Part shown: positions 33,291 to 40,334 of the stretch, piece after piece
Numbering within the stretch: the stretch's first letter is position 1
Layout: every line of letters starts with the position of its first letter
Origin: Mycobacterium sp. UM_CSW
Lineage (GTDB): Bacteria > Actinomycetota > Actinomycetes > Mycobacteriales > Mycobacteriaceae
Reading direction: 5' to 3'
Assembly: GCF_000455205.1 (NCBI RefSeq)
Contig: NZ_AUWQ01000124.1
Span: forward strand, 1-48,264
Length of the DNA stretch: 48,264 nucleotides
Position numbers and translations under genes: made by a program
The notes under the pieces: model-generated
Seen by the model: only the letters and a program-made list of their open reading frames with translations
Database searches by the model: none
Told to the model about the DNA's origin: nothing

Positions 33291-35126
33291 ATGCCGGGTT
33301 CGACCGCCCACGAAACGCTAGCAACAGCTTCCGACGACATCCGCGCAACCGTGGACCCGGCGTCGAGTCGGCGCGACACACCTTCGACGACCGAAGTCCC
33401 GACGTTCTTCGGACCAGCTGATTCGCCACTGTTCGGCGTGCTCCATCTGCCGGCCGACAAGCAGATCAGGGGCGGTGTACTGATCTGTGGCTCGCTCGGC
33501 AAGGACGGGATGGACAGCGTCCGCCTGCACCGGATCCTCGGCGACGGCTTGGCGCACCGCGGCTTCGCCGTGCTGCATTTCGACTACCTGGGCTCGGGTA
33601 ATTCGTCCTACGCGCAGGGCCGTGACGACGCGGTGGCCAACTGGGTGGCCAGCGTGGGCCACGCGCTCGACTACCTCACGCTGATCGGCGCCGAATCCAC
33701 GACGGCTGTCGGCATTCGTGCCGGGTGCCTGCTCCTCGACGAATATCTTGCCGGCCAATCGCACCCGCCCAACCGCGTGGTCTACCTCGATCCCGCCGGA
33801 ACGGGCAGACGCTACCTCCGGGAACACGCGACGCTGTTCCGGCTGTCGGTGGGCGAGGACGCTGCCACGCCCGGTGAAGTGTCGATCGTCGGCGGGCGGT
33901 TGAGCGACCACGCCGCCGCAGAATTCGCCGCGTTGCAGATCCGTGCCGATCCGGTCGGCGCCCGTGGCGTCGACAACATGCTTCTGGTGGGGCGACCGGA
34001 CGAGACCGACCGGCGCATCACGGCCCTCGCGTCGGCGCCGGGAGTCGATTCGGTCATCACCGTCGGCCTGCGGGAATGCGCGGGGCCGAGCCCGCGGGAC
34101 TACATGTTGCCGATCCCCTTCACCGCGGTCGATGCGATCACGCAGTGGATCGACCAGAACAGTGCCACCCGCACCCATCGCGCCGCACCCCGATACCGGA
34201 CAACGGCGACGGTGCCGGCCGACGGGCCCGATGGGGTAGACGTCGTCGAGCGCATCGAACGAATCGAGCCGAACGGGCTATTCGCCGTCCGCACGCTGCC
34301 CCGGCACCCCGATCCGTCGCCCGCAGGCACCGTGTTGTTCTTCGTGACCGGCCACGACCTGCACGTGGGACCAGCCCGGGAGTGGGTCGAGCTGTCACGT
34401 CGCGTCGCGGCGACCGGGGCGCAGGCGGTGCGCTGGGACCCCGCGGGACAGGGCTTGTCGGGCGAAATCACCCGGGGCCCTTGGCGCGACATCTACTCCA
34501 AGGCCGACATCGCCGACTCGATAGCGGTGGCCAGGCATGCGCGCCAAGGCGCCGGCGAACTCAAGCTGGTCGGGATCTGCTCCGGCTCGTGGTATGCCGC
34601 CCATGCCGCCCGCAGCATCGGTGCGCAATCGGCGATCCTGGTCAACCTGGTGATGTGGAATTGGCGCGTCACCCCCGCCTTGTTCATGCAGTGGATCGGC
34701 CGCGAGAAAGCGCGCCGCGCCAACGCGGTCGTTGACACGGCCACCGGCCCGTCGGAAGCCAAGACGAAGCGCCTCAGAGGACTGCTCAACCCGGCCCGGG
34801 AGCCGGCGAAACGCCTTATGCACCAACACCTCCCGCGACACGTCTTGCGGTTTTTGAGCTGGATTGGACTGGTGTGGCTGCCGGAGCCGGTCCTAACGAC
34901 ACTTGCCCGCCGCGGAACCGACGTGACGCTGATCGCCTCGCCCGAGGACGCGGAGGCGTTCGCCGCCAAAGGCGGTCGGGCAGCCCTCGAGCGGCTGCGC
35001 CGAACGTCGCGACGGACCCGCCTGATCGCGGTACCCACCGGCGATCATGTCGCCCATCACCCGGCGATCTTGACCGCGATCCGCAGCGCGGTGTTGCCGG
35101 CAGAGGCCGCTTGCCCGACTCGCTGA
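33291..35126 (+). CDS. Tandem alpha/beta-hydrolase, like exosortase-A-associated hydrolases 2 and 1 fused
   Basis: A 611-aa protein with two alpha/beta-hydrolase domains. Domain 1 (about residues 40-290) has GFAVLHFDYLGSGNSS and, at the nucleophile elbow, GIRAGCLLL instead of GxSxG. That matches the GLRAGxLL of exosortase-A-associated hydrolase 2 and lacks a serine nucleophile. Domain 2 (about 310-600) has VRWDPAGQGLSG and the elbow GICSGSW, like the GLCxG of hydrolase 1, with Cys as possible nucleophile. A late His is present in TGDHVAHHP. In Gram-negative exosortase loci these hydrolases sit beside an ACP and an acyl ligase, and such genes follow here within 6 kb. No exosortase is seen. Activity is unknown. 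Confidence 0.75.
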   Translation: MPGSTAHETLATASDDIRATVDPASSRRDTPSTTEVPTFFGPADSPLFGVLHLPADKQIRGGVLICGSLGKDGMDSVRLHRILGDGLAHRGFAVLHFDYLGSGNSSYAQGRDDAVANWVASVGHALDYLTLIGAESTTAVGIRAGCLLLDEYLAGQSHPPNRVVYLDPAGTGRRYLREHATLFRLSVGEDAATPGEVSIVGGRLSDHAAAEFAALQIRADPVGARGVDNMLLVGRPDETDRRITALASAPGVDSVITVGLRECAGPSPRDYMLPIPFTAVDAITQWIDQNSATRTHRAAPRYRTTATVPADGPDGVDVVERIERIEPNGLFAVRTLPRHPDPSPAGTVLFFVTGHDLHVGPAREWVELSRRVAATGAQAVRWDPAGQGLSGEITRGPWRDIYSKADIADSIAVARHARQGAGELKLVGICSGSWYAAHAARSIGAQSAILVNLVMWNWRVTPALFMQWIGREKARRANAVVDTATGPSEAKTKRLRGLLNPAREPAKRLMHQHLPRHVLRFLSWIGLVWLPEPVLTTLARRGTDVTLIASPEDAEAFAAKGGRAALERLRRTSRRTRLIAVPTGDHVAHHPAILTAIRSAVLPAEAACPTR

Positions 35127-35151
35127 TCAACTCGAATGGGAGAATGAAACC

Positions 35152-35568
35152 ATGCCCACCGCACCGGTTCTCGCCGCAGCCGCTGTGTTCGGCGGCATCG
35201 CCCTCGGACCCGCTGCCCCCGCGTCGGCCGCTCCGGTGATGAACGGGCACTACGTCGTGACCGTCTCCAACACCATCACCGGCCAAACCACCACCGACGA
35301 TTGGTACTTCACTCCATGCGGTGACGGCTGCGCTTCGGTTCAACCGTGGGGGCGGGCCCAGTTGGCCAACGGACAATGGACGCTGGACACCACGAATAAT
35401 GCGTTGTGTCGCAACGACATTACGGTTTACCGGGCCGAAGACGCCCACTACGTGTGGGATCCGAGCACCCTCGCGGGCACGGTTCAACTTACCGGCAAGA
35501 GCACGGCCTGCGGCCGCCCGCTGGGGTACAGGTTGACCAGCAGCGTCAAATTCACGCAGGTCCCGTAA
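35152..35568 (+). CDS. Small exported protein of mycobacterial type
   Basis: A 138-aa protein with a short signal peptide (MPTAPVLAAAAVFGGIALG, cleavage near APASAAP). The mature domain of about 110 residues has four Cys (FTPCGDGCASV, ALCRNDI, TACGRPLGYR), which would form two disulphides. YVVTVSNTITGQTTTDDWYFTPCG and a WTLDTTNN strand suggest a small beta-rich domain. Similar small secreted proteins are common in mycobacteria with no known function. GGGAGA lies about 8 nt before ATG 35152. The gene ends with a terminator hairpin. Confidence 0.78.
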   Translation: MPTAPVLAAAAVFGGIALGPAAPASAAPVMNGHYVVTVSNTITGQTTTDDWYFTPCGDGCASVQPWGRAQLANGQWTLDTTNNALCRNDITVYRAEDAHYVWDPSTLAGTVQLTGKSTACGRPLGYRLTSSVKFTQVP

Positions 35569-35574
35569 CGCATT

Positions 35575-35589
35575 GCCCCCCACGGGGGC
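35575..35589. terminator. Hairpin between convergent exported-protein and acpS genes
   Basis: GCCCCC-CAC-GGGGGC, a perfect 6-bp GC stem with a 3-nt loop, lies 7 bp after the exported-protein stop and 20 bp before the acpS stop. It can end both transcripts. No U-tract. Confidence 0.5.
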
Positions 35590-35608
35590 CCGCGCATGCC
35601 CGAAGTCC

Positions 35609-36025
35609 CTAGCCGGCCTCGGCGGGGCCGCAGACCACGACGACGACGGCCATCGCGTGGCAATCGGCGTGCGAAAGGGACAACGACGAGCTGAGCCAGC
35701 CTTGCAGTTGCGCCCGCTCGGCGAGCGTTCCGCTCAGGCGCAGTAGCGGCAGCGGACCGTCGTGGGCCACCTCGATCTCGCGCAGCGGAAACGGCATGTC
35801 GGGTTCCCCGAACGCCTTGATCACCGCTTCCTTGGCCGCGAACCGGGCCGCCAGTCCGGGCACCCGATCGCGGCCCCGGCAGTCGTCGATCTCGTTCGCC
35901 GTAAAAACCTTGTGCAGGTACCGATCCCCGAACGCCGCCAGCGAGTCCCGGACATCCGCAATGGCCACGACGTCGCATCCGGTGCGCACGCGGCGCCCGT
36001 CAAGCTCGCCCGGCACATTGATCAT
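35609..36025 (-). CDS. AcpS-type 4'-phosphopantetheinyl transferase
   Basis: A 138-aa enzyme that transfers phosphopantetheine from CoA to a carrier-protein serine. Mg-binding motif 1 is TGCDVVAI (Asp18), motif 2 is RFAAKEAVIKAFG (Glu66, Lys70), and the C-terminal SLSLSHADCHAMAVVVV matches holo-ACP synthases. ATG 36025 lies 12 bp after the ACP stop, so the pair are cotranscribed and this enzyme is the obvious activator of that ACP. The housekeeping mycobacterial acpS sits elsewhere, with the fatty-acid synthase, so this looks like a pathway-specific copy. Confidence 0.88.
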   Translation of the reverse strand: MINVPGELDGRRVRTGCDVVAIADVRDSLAAFGDRYLHKVFTANEIDDCRGRDRVPGLAARFAAKEAVIKAFGEPDMPFPLREIEVAHDGPLPLLRLSGTLAERAQLQGWLSSSLSLSHADCHAMAVVVVVCGPAEAG

Positions 36026-36037
36026 GCAGTCAGCGCG

Positions 36038-36283
36038 TCAGGAAGACGAGTTGACCAGGCCGTCGACGACCCGCTCGATGCTGCTTATGGAGGCGAAGGT
36101 GGACTTCTTGAGCACTTCGTCGGGGAACTCGACGCCGAACGCATCCTCGAGCGCGAGCATGACATTGACCGACGCGTGCGACGTCAGGCCCAGCTCGTAC
36201 AGGTCGGCCTGGTCGTCCACCTCACGCGGATCGACCGCCATCCGACCATGGGCAGCTAAGACGTCACGGATTCGGTCCTGCAT
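36038..36283 (-). CDS. Free-standing acyl/aminoacyl carrier protein
   Basis: An 81-aa four-helix carrier protein. The phosphopantetheine site is ELGLTSHASVNVMLALEDAF, with Ser35 and Thr34 where Asp-Ser is usual. FPDEVLKKSTFASISSIERVV is the recognition helix III/IV region. The sequence type resembles carriers paired with stand-alone amino-acid:carrier ligases more than fatty-acid ACPs, but this is from memory. TTGGAGG about 10 nt before ATG 36283 is a good ribosome-binding site. Likely loaded by one of the adenylate-forming enzymes at 38713-41723. Confidence 0.88.
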   Translation of the reverse strand: MQDRIRDVLAAHGRMAVDPREVDDQADLYELGLTSHASVNVMLALEDAFGVEFPDEVLKKSTFASISSIERVVDGLVNSSS

Positions 36284-36362
36284 CGCGCTGGTCCTCCAAT
36301 TTCTGCCGTAATGCAACCTATTAGCCAGTGTCGTACTGTACCGCCGCAAACGTGACCGCGTT

Positions 36363-36386
36363 ATGCGGAAAGTTCTCATACCGCAT
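36363..36386. promoter_or_regulatory. Inverted repeat ATGCGG-N12-CCGCAT in divergent spacer
   Basis: Perfect 6-bp arms in the 221-bp spacer between acp (-) and the PaiB-like gene (+). A TACTGTA heptamer (36334-36340) lies nearby, on the acp side. No gene is seen in the spacer. The symmetry suggests an operator for a dimeric regulator; not demonstrated. Confidence 0.35.
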
Positions 36387-36504
36387 CAGAAATCCGGTCG
36401 GCCGCAGACGAACTGAATGTGAATGCGTCGGTCGCCTCGCTGCGGCATTTTCGCCCGCGCGGCGGCGGTAGTGGCCATCAATCGCGGCCGACATACTTGA
36501 CGAC

Positions 36505-37125
36505 ATGTACATCCCGGCCCATTTCGCTGCCGACGAGCAGGCCGTCGACGACCTGCTCACGCACCACGGAGCAGCGGACCTGATCACCGCAACACCGGAG
36601 GGCGTCGTCGCCACCATGCTGCCGTTCGTGTATGACCGGGGCGCGGGGACGCTTCGGGGGCATCTCGCCCGCAACAACGACCAGTGGCGGCGCCCGGCGG
36701 TCGGCGAGGCCCTGGTCATCGTGCGGGGACCCGATGCGTACATCTCCCCGGCCTGGTACGCGAGCAAGGCGGAGCACGGGCGGGTGGTGCCCACGTGGAA
36801 CTACGTCACCGCGCACGTCTACGGGCGACTCACCGTCCACGACGACCCCGCCTGGGTCGAACAAAATGTGCGTGAACTGACCGGGCGCCACGAGGTCGGG
36901 CGACCGCAACCATGGTCGGTCGACGACGCGCCGCGAGAGTTCGTCGAGGCTCAATTGCGCGCCATCGTGGGAGTGGAATTGTCGATCACCCGGATCGAGG
37001 CCAAATTCAAGCTCAGCCAAAATCGGTCGGCCGCCGACATCGACGGCGTGGTCTCGGGTCTAATCACCACCGGGCGCGAAGACGTTGCTCTGGCCGTAGA
37101 GCGCGCACGCTTGCCGAGCAATTAA
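36505..37125 (+). CDS. FMN-binding PaiB-type protein
   Basis: A 206-aa protein matching PaiB/FMN-binding negative transcriptional regulators. MYIPAHF opens the fold, HLARNNDQW and VIVRGPDAYISPAWY line the flavin pocket, VPTWNYVTAHVYG is the core signature, and FKLSQNRSAADIDGVVSGL ends it. Members bind FMN or haem in a split-barrel dimer; direct DNA binding is documented only for some. ATG 36505 has CATACT ending 7 nt upstream, a possible leaderless promoter. It is next to a GNAT gene; in Bacillus, paiA (an acetyltransferase) and paiB are likewise neighbours, so the pairing may be meaningful. Confidence 0.88.
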   Translation: MYIPAHFAADEQAVDDLLTHHGAADLITATPEGVVATMLPFVYDRGAGTLRGHLARNNDQWRRPAVGEALVIVRGPDAYISPAWYASKAEHGRVVPTWNYVTAHVYGRLTVHDDPAWVEQNVRELTGRHEVGRPQPWSVDDAPREFVEAQLRAIVGVELSITRIEAKFKLSQNRSAADIDGVVSGLITTGREDVALAVERARLPSN

Positions 37126-37152
37126 CGGCGTGTCCCGTTAGCATCGACGGCC

Positions 37153-37908
37153 ATGGCGCGGACTGCGATCGAATTGAGGCGGCACCTCGGCGCCGCCGCC
37201 CGCCTGTGGTCCGCGCCGGCCCATCACACCGTGGAAGAAGAATGGTGGACCGCCTTCAGCGGCGAGATCAGCGTTGACTACAACGTGGCCTGTTGCCAGT
37301 CCTCCGACAACGACGTGCTGGTCGAGCACTGCCTCCAGCCGCTGCTCGACCTCAAGAAGCCCGGGATCGTCATGCTGGCCGGACCCGGCCTGGCCACCGC
37401 CCAGAAGCTGGTCGACGCCGGCTGGGCCGTGGTGGAGGCCCTTCCCCTGATGCTGCTCGAGGGTGCCGACCCGCCCGACGTCGACGGGGCGGGTGTGCGT
37501 GCCCTGACCGAGGAGGAGCTACCCGAGGCCCGCGCCCTGCTGGCCGATACCTACAGCATGTCCGACGCCGCCACCGCGGTGGCCATCCCCGTCCAAGCCG
37601 CGCAAGACCCGGACCTCGGGGCGTGGGGCATTTTTGACGGCGACCGCATGGTGTCCATGTTCACCGGGGTCATCGAGGACGGGCTGCTGGTGGTTTGGTC
37701 GATGGCCACCCGGCCACGCGACCAGGGGAAGGGCTACGGACGGCGGCTGCTGGCCGCCGTGCTGCGGTCCCAGTTCGACGCGGGGATCAAGGGTTCACTG
37801 CTGCAGTCGTCGCCGCCGGGCGAGCGCCTGTACCGCGGGCTTGGCTACCAGGTCGTCGAGTACTGGCAGCTTTGGTCCCGGCCTCGCTGGATGATGGGCC
37901 GCGCCTGA
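37153..37908 (+). CDS. GNAT family N-acetyltransferase
   Basis: A 251-aa protein. The C-terminal GNAT core (about residues 110-245) has RDQGKGYGRRLLAAVL as the acetyl-CoA loop and SSPPGERLYRGLGYQVV as the late strand/helix. The N-terminal 100 residues (HHTVEEEWWTAFSGEISVDYN) form a second, degenerate GNAT-like half. TAGCAT at 37139-37144 ends 8 nt before ATG 37153, a probable leaderless promoter. It is convergent with the cutinase gene. A polyamine or small amine is a typical substrate, especially beside a PaiB-like gene, but specificity cannot be read. Confidence 0.85.
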   Translation: MARTAIELRRHLGAAARLWSAPAHHTVEEEWWTAFSGEISVDYNVACCQSSDNDVLVEHCLQPLLDLKKPGIVMLAGPGLATAQKLVDAGWAVVEALPLMLLEGADPPDVDGAGVRALTEEELPEARALLADTYSMSDAATAVAIPVQAAQDPDLGAWGIFDGDRMVSMFTGVIEDGLLVVWSMATRPRDQGKGYGRRLLAAVLRSQFDAGIKGSLLQSSPPGERLYRGLGYQVVEYWQLWSRPRWMMGRA

Positions 37909-37924
37909 ACGGCCCGCCGGTCGG

Positions 37925-38605
37925 CTAGATCCGCCCAGCGACGAAGTTCGCTGCCTGATTGACCATCCCGTTCTGCACATAGCCGACGTGCGCCGACGAA
38001 TCCGTGCCGTCGGAACAGATCGGATCTCCGGGGTTGCACAGGTCGATGGTCTTCGCCCCATACAGCGGGCTGATCGCGGTCAGCGACGCCCGCAGCGATT
38101 TATCCCACGGATTTCCGAAGACGGCGACCGCGGCAACGTGGCGAGCCACGTCCGGCGGCATCGGCGCGGGAACGAAGCCCGCGGGTGGCGCACCCGCCGC
38201 GGTGATGAGGTCTATCACGGCCGCGCCCAGGGAGTATCCACCGAGCACCATCCTGGTGTCCGAACAGTTCGCCGCCGTGGACTGGACGTAGGCGCTCGCA
38301 TCTTTGGCGCCCGCGGACGCGGAGCTGGCCAATTCGCTGCTCTTGCTGGTCGCAGGGTAGTCGACCGCGTACACCGCGACGGATTTCCCCACGAGCTGCG
38401 GACGCAGCGAATCGACGAACGTCTGCCCGATCACGCCGAGCCCGGGTGGGTCATCGCTGCCGCGAGCAAACACCACCTCGACGTCGGGACACGGCGCCGC
38501 AGCGGCGGTCGAAGGCATGCTGATCACGGCGTTTGGCACCGCGCAGGTGGTCAGTAGCGCGGCGCCGAGGAAACGAGCGATCGTGCGGACGCTCACGTCG
38601 TTCAT
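37925..38605 (-). CDS. Secreted cutinase-family serine esterase
   Basis: A 226-aa exported esterase with a signal peptide of about 37 residues ending near STAAAAP. The catalytic triad is visible: Ser125 in GGYSLGAAV, Asp194 in CNPGDPICSDG and His206 in SSAHVGYV. Cysteine pairs (PCPDVE/ANCSDT and DLCNPGDPIC) match cutinase disulphides. The oxyanion strand is EVVFARGSDDPPGLG. Mycobacterial homologues (Culp proteins) hydrolyse esters of lipids in the envelope or host. ATG 38605 is used; the frame extends a few codons further. Its role beside the carrier-protein genes is unclear and may be unrelated. Confidence 0.92.
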   Translation of the reverse strand: MNDVSVRTIARFLGAALLTTCAVPNAVISMPSTAAAAPCPDVEVVFARGSDDPPGLGVIGQTFVDSLRPQLVGKSVAVYAVDYPATSKSSELASSASAGAKDASAYVQSTAANCSDTRMVLGGYSLGAAVIDLITAAGAPPAGFVPAPMPPDVARHVAAVAVFGNPWDKSLRASLTAISPLYGAKTIDLCNPGDPICSDGTDSSAHVGYVQNGMVNQAANFVAGRI

Positions 38606-38712
38606 ATTGACACATTGCGGCAATCCGCGGCCGCGGAAGCCGAGCGCGGCTGGACGACAGGAGTTTTCGCGTCGTGCCTCGTGACCTGCGCGGGTGAGCG
38701 AGAATAGCGAGC

Positions 38713-40257
38713 GTGCAGCAGCCGCGAGAAGGCGTGACAGGACGCGACGTGCTCGGTGCGGTGCTGGGCCACGCCGAGCGGGCCCCGGATGTGCCCGCCG
38801 TCAAGGACTTGGACCGCGCGTTGACCCGGGGCGAATTGCGCGCCGCGGCCGGGGCGGTCGCGGCCGGCCTGCGTCGGAAAGGCGTCGCGCCCGGGGATCG
38901 GGTCGCCCTGTTGATCGGTAACTCGGCGGACTTCGTGGTGGCGGCGCTGGGCTGCCTGTGGGCCGGGGTCACGTTCGTGCCGCTGGCCATCACCGACCCG
39001 GACATCCGCCGCGAGCAGATCGTCACCGACTGCCGGCCCGCGCAGGTGATCACCGCGGGCCCTGACCAGACGGCGCCCCCGGGGGGACTTCCGGCCGGCA
39101 CGCCGTGGACCTCCCTTGCGGAGCTGAGCGCCGCGGACGGGCACCCGCCAGAACCGGTGATCGGCCCCGTCTCCTACATCATCTATACGTCGGGGACGAC
39201 CGGCATCCCCAAGGGAGTCCAGATCCCCCCAGGGGCCTTCTACACCGCGGTCCAGGCGTGCGCCGACGCCGTGGGACTCAGCGCGGACGACCGGTGCCTG
39301 TGCGTTTCGCCCGTGCACTTCGACGGGTCGTTCTCCGCCATGTTTCCCCCGCTCGTGCGGGGCCTCCCGCTCGTCATTCCCGACCGCGAGGCCCTGCTGT
39401 TCCCCCGCAGGTTCTTTTCGATCGTCGCCGACGAGGGCATCACGGCGACCAGCTTCTCCCCCAGCTACCTCCGCTTACTCCGGGCCAGCGGCCGGCTCGA
39501 TCGGCTGGCCGACACCGCGCTCAGGGTGATCGCCTTGGGCGGCGAGGCGCCGTCCAGCGCCGACATCAGGGCGGTATGGGCCGCCAGTCCGGGACTGCGG
39601 GTGGTGAACCGGTACGGCCCGACCGAGACGACGATCGCCGTCGCGCATCTCGAACTGACGCCCGAGTTGCTCGACGCGGGACCGGTACCGATCGGTCATC
39701 CGCACAGCGGGAGTTCGTTTCACCTTGTTGACGAGCGCGGCGGCCTGATCGATCGCACCGGAGCGGTCGGCGAGCTGTACATCGGCGGGCTGCAGCTCAT
39801 GGCCGGATACCTGAACGACCCGGTGCTGAGCGCGGCCGTGCTGCGGACGGACGTCGTCGAGGGATCCACCGTCTACCGCACCGGTGACCTCGCCTTCCGC
39901 GACGACCGGGGCAACTACATATATATGGGGCGTTCCGACCGCGTCATCAAGCGACATGGCGTGCGGTTGTCCCTGGTCGAGGTGACCGAGGCGCTCGGTG
40001 GCCTGAACGGGGTGGCATCGGCGGCGTGCACGACCTTCGACCTGCAGGGCGACCTGGGAGTCGTCGCGTTCGTGGTGCCGGACGGCGAACTCACCCCGAT
40101 CGCCGTCCGTTCGGCCGCCAGCGAACGGCTCCCCGAAACGATGCTGCCCGATCAATTCGTCCTGGTGGCCGACCTGCCCCTGACCTCGTCCAGCAAGGTG
40201 GACGAGCGACGGCTGCTGAAGGAGGCCGGCCTGTCTCCGCCGAACACCGGGGCCTGA
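38713..40257 (+). CDS. Stand-alone adenylation enzyme (NRPS A-domain/DltA type)
   Basis: A 514-aa ANL-superfamily enzyme. Core A3 is YTSGTTGIPKG (158-168) and A4 VHFDGSFSAMFPPL has Asp204, the residue that in amino-acid-activating domains holds the alpha-amino group. A5 is NRYGPTETT, A7 YRTGDLAF, A8 GRSDRVIKRHGVRLSLVEVTEAL, and A10 Lys is about 495 (SSSKVDERRL). No carrier domain is attached, so it must load CoA or a separate carrier, most simply the ACP at 36038-36283. GTG 38713 starts the frame. By its motifs it probably activates an amino acid; the identity is not predictable by eye. Confidence 0.86.
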   Translation: MQQPREGVTGRDVLGAVLGHAERAPDVPAVKDLDRALTRGELRAAAGAVAAGLRRKGVAPGDRVALLIGNSADFVVAALGCLWAGVTFVPLAITDPDIRREQIVTDCRPAQVITAGPDQTAPPGGLPAGTPWTSLAELSAADGHPPEPVIGPVSYIIYTSGTTGIPKGVQIPPGAFYTAVQACADAVGLSADDRCLCVSPVHFDGSFSAMFPPLVRGLPLVIPDREALLFPRRFFSIVADEGITATSFSPSYLRLLRASGRLDRLADTALRVIALGGEAPSSADIRAVWAASPGLRVVNRYGPTETTIAVAHLELTPELLDAGPVPIGHPHSGSSFHLVDERGGLIDRTGAVGELYIGGLQLMAGYLNDPVLSAAVLRTDVVEGSTVYRTGDLAFRDDRGNYIYMGRSDRVIKRHGVRLSLVEVTEALGGLNGVASAACTTFDLQGDLGVVAFVVPDGELTPIAVRSAASERLPETMLPDQFVLVADLPLTSSSKVDERRLLKEAGLSPPNTGA

Positions 40258-40322
40258 GCGGTCGTTGCAAGTCGTTTACACGGAAATGGCCTGACTACAG
40301 TATTTGAACCCGGTGCCTGGGC

Positions 40323-40328
40323 TACGAT
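40323..40328 (+). promoter_or_regulatory. Leaderless -10 box TACGAT of the PaaK-like gene
   Basis: TACGAT ends 6 nt before GTG 40335, the same geometry as at the tandem hydrolase gene. A TACAGTA heptamer lies 21 bp upstream of it (40296-40302). So this gene probably has its own leaderless transcript in addition to read-through from the adenylation gene. Confidence 0.5.
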
Positions 40329-40334
40329 CGCCGC

